Source: Alcaligenaceae bacterium
GTDB taxonomy: Bacteria > Pseudomonadota > Gammaproteobacteria > Burkholderiales > Burkholderiaceae_B
Length of the DNA stretch: 64,000 nucleotides
Direction: 5' to 3'
Assembly (NCBI GenBank): GCA_013416455.1
Contig: JACCES010000002.1
Span: 310,001 to 374,000, forward strand
This document shows positions 8,083-18,429 of this stretch, piece after piece. Below the pieces are notes generated by a model that was not told where the DNA came from, made no database searches, and worked only from the letters and a program-made list of their open reading frames with translations. Made by a program: the position numbers and the translations under genes. Every line of letters starts with the position of its first letter. Position 1 is the first letter of the stretch.

Positions 8083-9482
8083 AGCGGCAGGCGCACCGTC
8101 ACTTCCAGGCCGCCTTCGGCGGCATCGTCCAGCGCCAGCGTGCCGCCGTGGGCGCGGGTGATCATCTCCGCCAGCGCCAGCCCCAGGCCGACGGAACCCG
8201 TGCGGGTGCGTGCTTCGTCCAGCCTTGAAAACGGCCGCAGCGCTTCCGACCGCCGGTCGGCCGAAATCCCCGGCCCGTGGTCGCGCAGACGCAGCACGGC
8301 ATCGTGGCCGTCGTGGTCCAGCGTCACTTCCACCGGCGGCGCGCCATGATTGAAGGCGTTGGTGATCAGGTTGTCGATCAGGCGGCCCAGAGCCAGTTCG
8401 TCCGCCCGCAGCACCAGGGGTTCGGCGGCAATGCGCAGCAGGCGCACGTCGCTGCCGGCCTGCCGCCAGGCCGCCACGCGCTCTTCCAGCCATGGCCGCA
8501 GCGGCAGCGCGGCATAGCGATAGGAGCCCTGATCCGAGCCCCGCACATAGCTGATGAACTGATCGATCATGCGCTGCATGTCCTGGACGTCCTGGCGCAT
8601 GCCTTCCTTCAGCTTGGGGTCGTCGGTCATTTCGATGCGCAGCCACATGCGCGATAGCGGACCCTTCAGGTCGTGCGGCAGGCCGGCCAGCAGGGTGCGC
8701 TGAACCGTCGCCGATTCCGCCAGGGTATCCAGCATGGCGTTGAAGCGCTCGCCCAGGCTGCGCGTCTCGGAGGGCCCGGCCGGCACTACGCGTTCCGGTT
8801 TGCCGGCCGCGAGCTGGTCCGCCGCCTTGGCCAGACGTGTGAGCGGGCGCGTGATGTGCCAGGCGAAGGCGGCGGTGATGAGCAGCAGCGCCAGCATGCC
8901 GGTCAGCCACACGACGATCATCGGTGTGGCAACGGGCTTGGTGATGCGCTCCAGCGGGATGACCAGCCATTCCCGGTAGCGGCGGGCTTCCTCGATGCCG
9001 GGATCTTCGATCAGCGAGATGTACATGCGCGGCTGCGGGCCGCGTGAGAGCGCGACATGCGCGTCGTCGTCGAGCCGCACGTTGAGGGCTTCGACGAAGC
9101 TGCGCAGGCTGTGCCGGATGTCGTCGGGCGGCGGATGGGGCGGGCCGCGCCGCGGCCCGTCGTCGTGATCGCCGCGTTGCGGCCGGTAGCGGCGTTCCAG
9201 GCTGGCGTCGGCCGGCAGGGAGCGCGCCCACAGGCGCCATTGGTTCTGGGAAGCGTCGCGCACGAAGTCAGGCCGCTGTTCCGCCGGGATCTCGGCCAGT
9301 GCCGCGCGCAGCGTGCGGATGGTGGTGGCGGTCAGCTCGACCGACACGTCTTCGGTGAACTGCTTGCGATAATAGCTGACGGTGGCAAAGGTGGCGGCCT
9401 GCACCAGCACGATGGTGCCCAGGGTGAGCAACAGCATGCGGCTGCGCAGGGAACGCGGCAGAAGTGATCGCCAGGCTCGCAC
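8025..9482 (-). CDS. risS: Sensor histidine kinase, RisS/EnvZ type
   Basis: Membrane sensor kinase of about 485 aa. A transmembrane segment lies near residues 16-36. A periplasmic domain follows that includes an unusual His/Asp/Pro-rich stretch (about 104-121). The second membrane segment is at about 186-208, then HAMP, an H-box GLPHDLKGPL with His about 270, and a catalytic ATP-binding domain with GLGLALAEMI. The GTG at 9482 starts 11 nt after the regulator stop; an ATG at 9524 would overlap the regulator gene. It phosphorylates the adjacent OmpR-type regulator. The RisS name rests on gene pairing and resemblance to the Bordetella system; the signal is unknown, and the His/Asp stretch hints at metal or pH sensing (inference). 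Confidence 0.8.
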   Translation of the reverse strand: MRAWRSLLPRSLRSRMLLLTLGTIVLVQAATFATVSYYRKQFTEDVSVELTATTIRTLRAALAEIPAEQRPDFVRDASQNQWRLWARSLPADASLERRYRPQRGDHDDGPRRGPPHPPPDDIRHSLRSFVEALNVRLDDDAHVALSRGPQPRMYISLIEDPGIEEARRYREWLVIPLERITKPVATPMIVVWLTGMLALLLITAAFAWHITRPLTRLAKAADQLAAGKPERVVPAGPSETRSLGERFNAMLDTLAESATVQRTLLAGLPHDLKGPLSRMWLRIEMTDDPKLKEGMRQDVQDMQRMIDQFISYVRGSDQGSYRYAALPLRPWLEERVAAWRQAGSDVRLLRIAAEPLVLRADELALGRLIDNLITNAFNHGAPPVEVTLDHDGHDAVLRLRDHGPGISADRRSEALRPFSRLDEARTRTGSVGLGLALAEMITRAHGGTLALDDAAEGGLEVTVRLPLQRPNAGGSGGTDSPNMRQ

Positions 9483-9493
9483 GGTACTTGCTC

Positions 9494-10195
9494 TCAAGGC
9501 GAGAAGCGGTAGCCGACACCCCACACGGTCTGTATCCAGCGCGGCTGTTTGGGATCGTCTTCAAGGGCTCGGCGCAGCCTGAGAACGGCAATATCGATGG
9601 CGCGGTCGCTGCGTTCGCCTTCTTCGTCGTCGCGCGCCAGCGCCAGCAGGCGCTCCCGGGACAGCGGCTTGCCGGGGTTGCCGACCAGGGCTTCCAGCAG
9701 ATTGACCTCGCCGCCGGTCAGCTTGATGAGCGTGTCGCCCTTGTGCAACTGGCGCGTGATGGGATCGAAGACGAAAGGACCGAAGGAAACGGGTTTATCC
9801 TTGGTGAGGGCGGACGCGCCTTTCTTGCGGCGCAATACGGCTTCGATGCGGGCCAGCAGTTCGCGCGGGTCGAAGGGCTTGCCCAGGTAGTCGTCGGCCC
9901 CGGCTTCGAGCCCGATCACGCGGTCCACGGTTTCATCCTTGGCGGTGAGCAGGATGATGGGGATGTCCTCGCCCTGCTGGCGCAGGCGGCGGCAGGCTTC
10001 GGCGCCATCGCCGTCCGGCATCATGCGGTCCAGTACGACGAGGTCGGGGCTGTAGCGCTGGATGCGGGCTTCGAGATCGCTGGCGTTGGGCGCAAGCAGC
10101 GTATCGTAATGATGGCGATTGAGATAATCGGCCAGCAACTGAAGCAGGGCGGGGTCATCGTCCACGACCAGGACTTTTACGTGCGGTTTATCCAT
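9494..10195 (-). CDS. risA: OmpR-family response regulator, RisA type
   Basis: A 233-aa two-domain regulator. The receiver domain has the acidic pocket (VDDDPALL), the phosphoacceptor Asp in LVVLDRMMPDGDG and the Lys of DDYLGKPF. The C-terminal winged helix carries the VWGVGYRF end typical of OmpR/PhoB regulators. The first gene of the risA-risS pair, its ATG at 10195 lies only 35 bp from the divergent outer-membrane-protein gene, so the two promoters must share or overlap elements. RisA in Bordetella controls virulence-repressed genes; that role is carried over by family only. Confidence 0.85.
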   Translation of the reverse strand: MDKPHVKVLVVDDDPALLQLLADYLNRHHYDTLLAPNASDLEARIQRYSPDLVVLDRMMPDGDGAEACRRLRQQGEDIPIILLTAKDETVDRVIGLEAGADDYLGKPFDPRELLARIEAVLRRKKGASALTKDKPVSFGPFVFDPITRQLHKGDTLIKLTGGEVNLLEALVGNPGKPLSRERLLALARDDEEGERSDRAIDIAVLRLRRALEDDPKQPRWIQTVWGVGYRFSP

Positions 10196-10230
10196 GGAGA
10201 CCAAGTGTACTCTCGCAAATTCCGGGAACC

Positions 10231-11403
10231 ATGAAACGGAAACGGATTGAAATCGTCTCCCGCTGCATCGGGGCCGTCCTGGCGCTTGCGGCGGCCGGGG
10301 CGGCCGGTGCGCAAGCGCCGGATGGCGGGCCCGCGTGGTGGTGGAGTCCGGACGTCGAGGCTTTCCGGGTCCGTATCGAAGCCGACGCGCCGCCCATGCC
10401 CCTGCCGGACGATGCCGTTTCAGGGCATGCGGCCCCCGGGGCCACTGATGAGGCTTCCCGCTTTGTACCGGACATTCCCTATTCCTACTTCTGGACGCAG
10501 CGCGACGGGCTGCGCCTGCGCGCCCGGGCCCATGCGCAGCGCCAGCGGGTGTCCGAGCATTCGCCGGGCCTGTTGGGCGGATTTCCCCAGCCGCGGGTGG
10601 AAACGCCCCGCACACGCTGGCTGGCGGCGCCCGGCGCCGGCGGCTGGGCCTTCGGGGAACGCAATTGGCGGACCCGGCTGGACGAAGGGCCGGCGATCCT
10701 GCTGGGAAGCAGCGACCTGGCCGTGCCGGAATGGAATGAAAGCCTGCGCCTGAGCGGGGTGAGTCTCAGCCAGAGCTTCCTGGCCAGCAGCGAGGAAGTC
10801 TCGCAATGGAACTATTCCCTGGCCTTCGGCGCGGTCGACCAGTCGGCGGTGGGGGCGTCCGATCTGATTTTCGGCCCCAGGGCCGGCAGCCTGCAGCTGT
10901 CCTATGACCATGGGCCGAGGCTGAGCGTGGAAACGCAGACCGAGGTGGCGGCCGATCTGCTCATGTCGGGCGTCACGGGGCAGTACGACCTGGGCGGTCT
11001 GGGCCGCTGGCGTTCGGGCATATCGCGTTCGAATCACGGCATGCACCAGGGCTGGCGCTATCGCGCCATGGCGGACTTCGATCTGGACGACGACCTGAGT
11101 CTGGCATGGGTGGGAGAGCGCTACACCGATGGCTTCATGGACGTCCGGCGCTATGCGGCCGGAACGAACCCGGTGGCGGGCGGCCGCCAGCGCTGGTCGG
11201 CTTCCTGGGACGTGGGACGCTGGGGGCGGTGGTCGGGCAGCTTCGAGAGCGTGCACGGCAAACAGGGCGCGCAGCAGCGCCGTTTCGGGCTGAGCCAGCA
11301 GTTCTGGTACAGCCCCAATCTGCAGATCGGCATCCACGCTGAACGCGAAGTCGTCGCCGACGACTATGATATAGGGCTTCGCTTCTCCTTCCCCCTGTAT
11401 TGA
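10231..11403 (+). CDS. Predicted outer-membrane beta-barrel protein of unknown function
   Basis: A 390-aa protein I do not recognise. The N-terminus is a signal peptide (basic MKRKRIEI, hydrophobic core, AGAQA cleavage-like end). The mature part has an N-terminal WWWSPDVEAF segment and then many alternating-polarity strands rich in Gly, Ser, Trp and Tyr. It ends in LRFSFPLY, an aromatic C-terminus like the BAM recognition signal. This fits a periplasmic plug plus a 12- to 16-stranded barrel. It is divergent from risA by 35 bp and 6 nt upstream of recQ. Regulation by RisA is a reasonable inference from position. Alternatives: a fimbrial-usher-like or polysaccharide-export porin. Confidence 0.55.
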   Translation: MKRKRIEIVSRCIGAVLALAAAGAAGAQAPDGGPAWWWSPDVEAFRVRIEADAPPMPLPDDAVSGHAAPGATDEASRFVPDIPYSYFWTQRDGLRLRARAHAQRQRVSEHSPGLLGGFPQPRVETPRTRWLAAPGAGGWAFGERNWRTRLDEGPAILLGSSDLAVPEWNESLRLSGVSLSQSFLASSEEVSQWNYSLAFGAVDQSAVGASDLIFGPRAGSLQLSYDHGPRLSVETQTEVAADLLMSGVTGQYDLGGLGRWRSGISRSNHGMHQGWRYRAMADFDLDDDLSLAWVGERYTDGFMDVRRYAAGTNPVAGGRQRWSASWDVGRWGRWSGSFESVHGKQGAQQRRFGLSQQFWYSPNLQIGIHAEREVVADDYDIGLRFSFPLY

Positions 11404-11409
11404 TTCGGC

Positions 11410-13221
11410 ATGTCCACCCCATTGGAAATCCTGCAGCGCGTCTTCGGTTACGAGGCCTTTCGCGGCGAACAGCAGGCCATCATCGACACTTTGCTGGCCG
11501 GCGGCGACGCACTCGTGCTCATGCCGACCGGCGGCGGCAAATCCCTGTGCTATCAGATTCCGGCGCTGCTGCGCCCCGGTACCGGCATCGTCGTTTCTCC
11601 GCTGATCGCACTGATGCAGGACCAGGTGGACGCCCTGCGCGAGCTGGGCGTGCGCGCGGCCTATCTGAACTCATCGCAGGAATGGCGCGAGGCGCGCGAG
11701 GTCGAGCGCCAGATGCTGGATGGCGAGCTCGACCTGCTGTATGTGGCGCCGGAACGCCTGCTCACCGATCGGTGCATGGATCTGCTGCGGCGCTCGCGGA
11801 TCTCGCTGTTCGCCATCGACGAAGCTCATTGCGTATCGCAATGGGGCCATGACTTTCGCCCGGAATACCTGGGGCTTTCAGTCTTGCACGAGCATTGGCC
11901 CGACGTGCCGCGCATTGCGCTCACCGCCACCGCGACCGGCGCCACCCGTGAAGAGATCGCCCGGCGGCTGTCGCTGGAAGGGGCGGCGCATTTCGTATCG
12001 AGCTTCGACCGGCCCAACATTCTCTATCGCATCGTCGAGAAGAACGAGGTGAAGCGCCAGCTGCTTGCCTTCATCCAGGAAGATCACCTGGGCGACAGCG
12101 GCATCGTCTACTGCCTGTCGCGGTCGCGCGTCGAGGACATGGCCGCCTTCCTGTCGCAGAACGGCGTCCCGGCCCTGCCTTACCATGCCGGGATGGACGC
12201 GGCCGTCCGGGCCAGCCACCAGGCGCGATTCCTGCGCGAGGACGGCCTGGTGATGACCGCCACCATCGCCTTCGGCATGGGGGTGAACAAGCCGGACGTC
12301 CGCTTCGTCGCCCACGTCGACCTGCCCAAGTCGGTGGAAGGCTATTACCAGGAGACCGGCCGCGCGGGGCGTGACGGCGAGCCGGCCACGGCATGGATGG
12401 CCTATGGCCTGCAGGACGTCGTGCAGCAGCGCCGCATGATCGACGAATCCAGCGGCGACGACCACTTCAAGCGCCGCTCGGGCCAGCAGCTCGATGCCAT
12501 GCTGGGGCTGTGCGAAACCGTCGATTGCCGGCGCCAGCGGCTGTTGGCCTATTTCGGCCAGCGCATCGGGCCCTGCGGAAACTGCGATACCTGCCTGGTG
12601 CCCCCGGAATCGTGGGACGGCACCGTGGCCGCCCAGAAGCTGCTATCGGCCATTTACCGGCTGTGGCGCGAACGCGGCCAGCGCTACGGGGCGGGGCACA
12701 TCATCGACATCCTGCGGGGCAAGGCGACGCCGCGCGTGCGGGAACAGGGGCATGACAGCTTGAGCGTTTTCGGTGTCGGGGCCGACCTCGGCGACCAGGC
12801 CTGGCGCAGCGTGCTGAGGCAGCTGCTGGCCAAAGGCCTGCTGACGGTCGATTTCGAAGGACATGGCACGCTGCTGTTGACGGAACAGAGCCGCGCGGTG
12901 CTGAAGGGCGAGATCACGCTGATGCTGCGGCGCGAAGCGCCCGGCGCCGGGCGCGGCCAGCGTTCTCAGCGGCGGGCCGAGCCCGACGCCGGCCTGGATG
13001 CCGACCAGCAGCTGCGTTTCGAGGCGCTGCGCGCCTGGCGGGCGGCGGTGGCGCGCGAGCACAAGGTTCCCGCCTACGTCATCTTCCAGGACAGGACGCT
13101 GAGGGAGATCGCCCGCCGCGACCCGCGTTCCCTGGACGAGCTGTCCCATGTGCACGGCGTGGGGGTGCGCAAGCTGGAAGCTTACGGCGAGGCGCTGCTG
13201 GAATGCGTGGTGGCGGTGTAA
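11410..13221 (+). CDS. recQ: ATP-dependent DNA helicase RecQ
   Basis: A 603-aa RecQ helicase, a 3'-5' enzyme of RecF-pathway repair and fork processing. Domains in order: helicase core with Walker A PTGGGKSLC and the DEAH-type box AIDEAHCVSQWGHDFRPEY; second RecA lobe with TIAFGMGVNKPDVRFV and the motif VI region YYQETGRAGRDG; zinc-binding module with four cysteines (CETVDC to CGNCDTC); winged helix; and a C-terminal HRDC domain (about residues 535-603). The ATG is 6 nt after the upstream gene's stop, suggesting cotranscription. It ends convergently 27 bp from ruvB. Confidence 0.96.
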   Translation: MSTPLEILQRVFGYEAFRGEQQAIIDTLLAGGDALVLMPTGGGKSLCYQIPALLRPGTGIVVSPLIALMQDQVDALRELGVRAAYLNSSQEWREAREVERQMLDGELDLLYVAPERLLTDRCMDLLRRSRISLFAIDEAHCVSQWGHDFRPEYLGLSVLHEHWPDVPRIALTATATGATREEIARRLSLEGAAHFVSSFDRPNILYRIVEKNEVKRQLLAFIQEDHLGDSGIVYCLSRSRVEDMAAFLSQNGVPALPYHAGMDAAVRASHQARFLREDGLVMTATIAFGMGVNKPDVRFVAHVDLPKSVEGYYQETGRAGRDGEPATAWMAYGLQDVVQQRRMIDESSGDDHFKRRSGQQLDAMLGLCETVDCRRQRLLAYFGQRIGPCGNCDTCLVPPESWDGTVAAQKLLSAIYRLWRERGQRYGAGHIIDILRGKATPRVREQGHDSLSVFGVGADLGDQAWRSVLRQLLAKGLLTVDFEGHGTLLLTEQSRAVLKGEITLMLRREAPGAGRGQRSQRRAEPDAGLDADQQLRFEALRAWRAAVAREHKVPAYVIFQDRTLREIARRDPRSLDELSHVHGVGVRKLEAYGEALLECVVAV

Positions 13222-13248
13222 CCCCGCGAACGGGGCCTGCGCCGGCGT

Positions 13249-14316
13249 TCAGAAGAGCTCGGCGCCGCCGACGGCGCGCCCGGAGGGCGGAGCCAGGCCC
13301 AGGTGGCGCCAGGTGGTCTGTGTGGCGATGCGGCCGCGCGGCGTGCGCTGCAGGAAGCCGGTCTGGATGAGGAAGGGTTCGATGACGTCTTCGATGGTGT
13401 CGCGTTCTTCGCCGATGGCGGCCGCCAGGCTGTCGACGCCCACCGGGCCGCCATCGAATTTGTGGACGATGGCTTCGAGCAGCTTGCGGTCCATGAGGTC
13501 GAGCCCCATGGGATCGACTTCCAGCATGGCGAGCGCGGCCGCGGCCGCATCGGTATCGATGCGGCCCTGCGCCTTGACTTCGGCGTAGTCGCGGACCCGG
13601 CGCAGCAGCCGGTTGGCAATGCGGGGCGTGCCGCGGGAGCGGCGGGCGATTTCACCGGCACCGTCGGGGGTGGCGTCGACGTTCAGCAGCCGGGCGCTGC
13701 GTTCGACGATGTGGGCGAGATCGTCGGCGGAATAGAATTCCAGGCGCGAGACAATGCCGAACCGGTCGCGCAGAGGGTTGGTGAGCATGCCCGCGCGCGT
13801 GGTGGCGCCCACCAGTGTGAAGGGCTGCAGGTCGATCTTCACACTGCGCGCCGCCGGCCCTTCGCCGATCATGATGTCGATCTGGAAGTCTTCGAGCGCG
13901 GGGTAGAGGATTTCTTCCACCACGGGCGAGAGCCGGTGGATTTCGTCGATGAAGAGGACGTCGTTCTTTTCGAGATTGGTCAGCAGGGCGGCAAGGTCGC
14001 CGGGCCGTTCGAGCACGGGGCCGGACGTCTGCCTGAGCTGGACCCCCATTTCATGGGCGATGATGTGCGCGAGCGTGGTCTTGCCCAGGCCGGGCGGCCC
14101 GAACAGCAGGACGTGGTCGAGCGCTTCGTGGCGCCCGCGTGCCGCCTGGATGAAGATTTCCAGCTGTTCGCGCACCCGGTGCTGCCCGATGTATTCACGC
14201 AGGGCGCGCGGACGCAGGGCGCGTTCGATGGAGTCTTCGTTGGGCGAGGCGCTCTGGGGCGCGACGATGCGTTCAGGCGGGCCGGTGCGCACCAGGGCGT
14301 CGGAATGTATGGCCAT
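13249..14316 (-). CDS. ruvB: Holliday junction DNA helicase RuvB
   Basis: A 355-aa AAA+ motor of the RuvAB branch-migration complex. Visible motifs are Walker [10 protein letters not shown], Walker [10 protein letters not shown], sensor 1 VGATTRAG with the arginine finger nearby (LRDRFG), and a C-terminal winged helix. It is separated from ruvC-ruvA by a plus-strand dehydratase gene, so it has its own promoter in the AT-rich 14317-14371 gap. A typical ruvAB operon is therefore broken here. Confidence 0.97.
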   Translation of the reverse strand: MAIHSDALVRTGPPERIVAPQSASPNEDSIERALRPRALREYIGQHRVREQLEIFIQAARGRHEALDHVLLFGPPGLGKTTLAHIIAHEMGVQLRQTSGPVLERPGDLAALLTNLEKNDVLFIDEIHRLSPVVEEILYPALEDFQIDIMIGEGPAARSVKIDLQPFTLVGATTRAGMLTNPLRDRFGIVSRLEFYSADDLAHIVERSARLLNVDATPDGAGEIARRSRGTPRIANRLLRRVRDYAEVKAQGRIDTDAAAAALAMLEVDPMGLDLMDRKLLEAIVHKFDGGPVGVDSLAAAIGEERDTIEDVIEPFLIQTGFLQRTPRGRIATQTTWRHLGLAPPSGRAVGGAELF

Positions 14317-14407
14317 GGGAGAAGCTGTCTATATCCACAGTAATCGTAGCTAGTATAGATCGCATATATCATTGCGGTTACTTTATATGTTGTATGTTGG
14401 AGCAGGC

Positions 14408-15379
14408 ATGACCCTTTCTTTGCCGAAATATCAAGATGTCCAGGAAGCCGCGGAGCGCCTCCGCAACGTGGTTCATCGCACCCCGGTGCTGACTTCCCAG
14501 ACCCTCAATGGCCGTCTCGACGCCGAGGTTTTCTTCAAATGCGAGAACCTGCAGCGCGTCGGCGCCTTCAAGTTCCGCGGCGCCTACAATGCGATTGCGC
14601 GGCTGGGCAAGCCGGAACGCGATGCCGGCGTGGTCACGTTTTCTTCGGGCAACCATGGCCAGGCCATCGCCCGGGCGGCGCGGACGCTCGGCGTCACCGC
14701 CACCATCGTGATGCCTCTGGACGCCCCCAAGGCCAAGCGCAATGCCGCGGCCAGCTACGGCGCCCGCATCATTACCTATGACCGGCTGACCGAAGACCGC
14801 GAGCTGGTGGCCGGCGCGCTGGTGGAGCAGGAAGGGCTGACCCTCATTCCTCCCTTCGATCATCCGGATGTGATCGCCGGCCAGGGCACCGCCGTCATGG
14901 AACTTCTCGAAGACGTCGGCGGGCTGGATGCCATCTTTGTGCCGCTGGGCGGCGGCGGCCTGCTGGCCGGCTCATTGCTGGCCGCGCATGCCATGGCGCC
15001 GGAATGCCTGGTCTACGGCGTCGAACCGCTGGCGGGCAACGACGGCCAGCAATCCTTCAACAAGGGTGAAATCGTGCGCATCGATCCGCCGCGCTCGATC
15101 GCCGACGGCGCGCTTACCCAGGCATTGGGCGAATACACCTTTCCCATCATCAAGCGCTATGCGCACGACATCCTCGCGGTGCCGGACGACAAGCTGATCA
15201 GCGCCATGCAGTTTTTTGCCGAACGGATGAAGATCGTGGTGGAGCCCACCGGCTGTCTGGGCGCGGCGGCGGTGCTGCGCGAGACCGTGCCGGTGCGCGG
15301 CATGCGGGTGGGGGTGCTGCTGAGCGGCGGCAATGTCGACCTGGCCAGCTATGCCGCCTGCCTGGCGCACGAATTCTAG
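14408..15379 (+). CDS. Threonine/serine dehydratase-like PLP enzyme
   Basis: A fold-type II PLP enzyme of 323 aa, deaminating hydroxy-amino acids such as Thr, Ser or 3-hydroxyaspartate to 2-oxo acids. The PLP lysine is in GAFKFRGAYNAI, the substrate loop is SSGNHGQAIA, and the phosphate-binding loop is GGGGLLAG. There is no C-terminal ACT regulatory domain, so it is the short catabolic or racemase-like type rather than IlvA. I chose the ATG at 14408 because GGAG ends 5 nt upstream; the frame extends upstream to 14372. It sits alone between ruvB and ruvA, which point towards it from both sides. The exact substrate is not decidable. Confidence 0.85.
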   Translation: MTLSLPKYQDVQEAAERLRNVVHRTPVLTSQTLNGRLDAEVFFKCENLQRVGAFKFRGAYNAIARLGKPERDAGVVTFSSGNHGQAIARAARTLGVTATIVMPLDAPKAKRNAAASYGARIITYDRLTEDRELVAGALVEQEGLTLIPPFDHPDVIAGQGTAVMELLEDVGGLDAIFVPLGGGGLLAGSLLAAHAMAPECLVYGVEPLAGNDGQQSFNKGEIVRIDPPRSIADGALTQALGEYTFPIIKRYAHDILAVPDDKLISAMQFFAERMKIVVEPTGCLGAAAVLRETVPVRGMRVGVLLSGGNVDLASYAACLAHEF

Positions 15380-15402
15380 GGCCTGTCCGGCCAGCCAGGG
15401 CG

Positions 15403-15975
15403 TCAACGCGCCATCGATTTCAGCGCCAGGCGGATGCCTTCGGCCACATCGACGTCGGCGGGCAGCGCCTTCAGGGCTTTCTGGGTTTCCGCGCTGGAAT
15501 AGCCCAGCGACAGCAGGGCGTTCAGGATGTCCGACTGCCCGCCCGCGACGGGCGCGGATGCGGCGCCGATATCCGCGCCCAGCTTGCCGCGCAGTTCCAG
15601 CAGCAGGCGTTCGGCGGTTTTCTTGCCGATGCCGGGCACCCGCGTGAGCCGCCCGGTTTCCTGCAGGGTGATGGCGCTTGCCAGTTCTTCCACGCTCATC
15701 CCCGAGAGCACGGCCAGCGCGATGCGCGCCCCCACGCCCGTCACCTTGATCAGCGATCGGAAGGCGCCGCGTTCGGCCGTCGAAGAAAAACCATACAGGA
15801 CGTGGGCGTCGTCCCGCACCTGCAGATGGGTGTGCAGCGTGACCCGGGCGCCGATGTCGGGGAGCTTGTAGAGCGTGCTCATGGGCACATCGATCTCGTA
15901 GCCGATGCCGCCGACGTCGACACAGAGGGTCGGGGGGGTCTTTTCCAGCAGTGTGCCGCTGATGCGTCCGATCAT
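15403..15975 (-). CDS. ruvA: Holliday junction branch migration protein RuvA
   Basis: A 190-aa protein. It has an N-terminal OB-fold ([12 protein letters not shown] onward), two helix-hairpin-helix motifs ([16 protein letters not shown] and [17 protein letters not shown]), an acidic pin region, and a C-terminal RuvB-binding domain ([16 protein letters not shown]). It binds four-way junctions as a tetramer and loads RuvB. It is the last gene of the dusB-fis-purH-ruvC-ruvA run, 22 nt after ruvC. Confidence 0.96.
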   Translation of the reverse strand: MIGRISGTLLEKTPPTLCVDVGGIGYEIDVPMSTLYKLPDIGARVTLHTHLQVRDDAHVLYGFSSTAERGAFRSLIKVTGVGARIALAVLSGMSVEELASAITLQETGRLTRVPGIGKKTAERLLLELRGKLGADIGAASAPVAGGQSDILNALLSLGYSSAETQKALKALPADVDVAEGIRLALKSMAR

Positions 15976-15997
15976 TGCCTGTATTCCGTGTAGTGTG

Positions 15998-16539
15998 TCA
16001 GTCCACGAGGCGGCCGTTGCGGATGCGCCGCAAGCCGGTGGAAGCGAGTGCGCCGCCGGCCAGCCTGGCCGCCAGCGGGTGCATGTGGGCGTGGCAGATG
16101 GCGCAGGCCAGCGCGTCGGCCGAATCCGCCGCGGGCAGGCCATCGAGCGACAGCAGGTGCCGCACCATGTGCTGGACCTGTTCCTTGGCGGCCCGGCCCG
16201 TGCCCACGACCGATTTCTTGATCTGCAGGGCGGTGTATTCGTGGACTTCGAGACCCGAGTCCGCCAGCCCGCACAGGGCCGCGCCGCGCGCCTGCCCCAG
16301 CAGCAGGGTGGATGACGGGTTGGTATTCAGGAACACCTTTTCCATGGCGGCCACGCCGGGCCGGGTCTGTGCCGCGATCTCGCGGATGTGATCCAGGATG
16401 ACCTTCAGGCGCGCCGCCAGGCCGAGGTTGCTGGGCACGACGATGGTGCCGCTGGCGATATACAGCAGTTGCGGGCCTTCGGCGTCGATGACGCCGAACC
16501 CTGTGCGCCTGAGGCCCGGATCGATGCCCAGGATGCGCA

Positions 16540-16540
<1 letters not shown>
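15998..16540 (-). CDS. ruvC: Crossover junction endodeoxyribonuclease RuvC
   Basis: A 180-aa Holliday-junction resolvase of the RNase H fold. The catalytic acidic residues are visible: Asp in [16 protein letters not shown], Glu in AAMEKVF, and the Asp pair in [16 protein letters not shown]. It cuts symmetrically across junctions held by RuvAB. Its ATG overlaps the purH stop by one base (TGATG), so translation is coupled. Confidence 0.96.
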
Positions 16541-18132
<1,592 letters not shown>

Positions 18133-18159
18133 TGGAGGGTTCAGGGATGGAAGGAGAAA

Positions 18160-18429
18160 TCAGGGTTGCAGGTCATGAGTGAGCAGTTTCTTGCGCAGGG
18201 TGCTGCGGGTGATGCCCAGCATCGCCGCGGCCTTTGACTGGTTGCCATTGGCTTTCTCCAGTGCCACTTGAAGAACGGGACGCTCGACGCAGCTGACGAC
18301 CATGGCGAGCATGTCGCGCGGTTCGGAGTCGCCCAGATCCGTGAAGTACCGTTCGAGGCGTTCACGCACGGATTGTTCCAGGGGGTTGTGGTTGCTCATG
18401 ATATGGGTGGTGCTCTGGTTGCGGTTCAC
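18160..18429 (-). CDS. fis: Fis-family DNA-binding protein
   Basis: A small nucleoid protein whose C-terminal half is the Fis helix-turn-helix (NQSKAAAMLGITRSTLRKKL). Fis bends DNA and tunes rRNA and tRNA promoters with growth rate. The GTG at 18429 overlaps the dusB stop as GTGA, which favours this start (89 aa); the ATG at 18399 (79 aa, the usual beta-proteobacterial length) has no Shine-Dalgarno site. dusB-fis coupling is the classical arrangement in proteobacteria. Confidence 0.92.
   Translation of the reverse strand: MNRNQSTTHIMSNHNPLEQSVRERLERYFTDLGDSEPRDMLAMVVSCVERPVLQVALEKANGNQSKAAAMLGITRSTLRKKLLTHDLQP

Noticed and set aside
7219-9240. A 673-codon minus-strand frame spanning cydB-like and risS-like genes
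   Set aside because: It is out of frame with the kinase and composed of Arg/Ala/Pro repeats, a typical GC-rich shadow.
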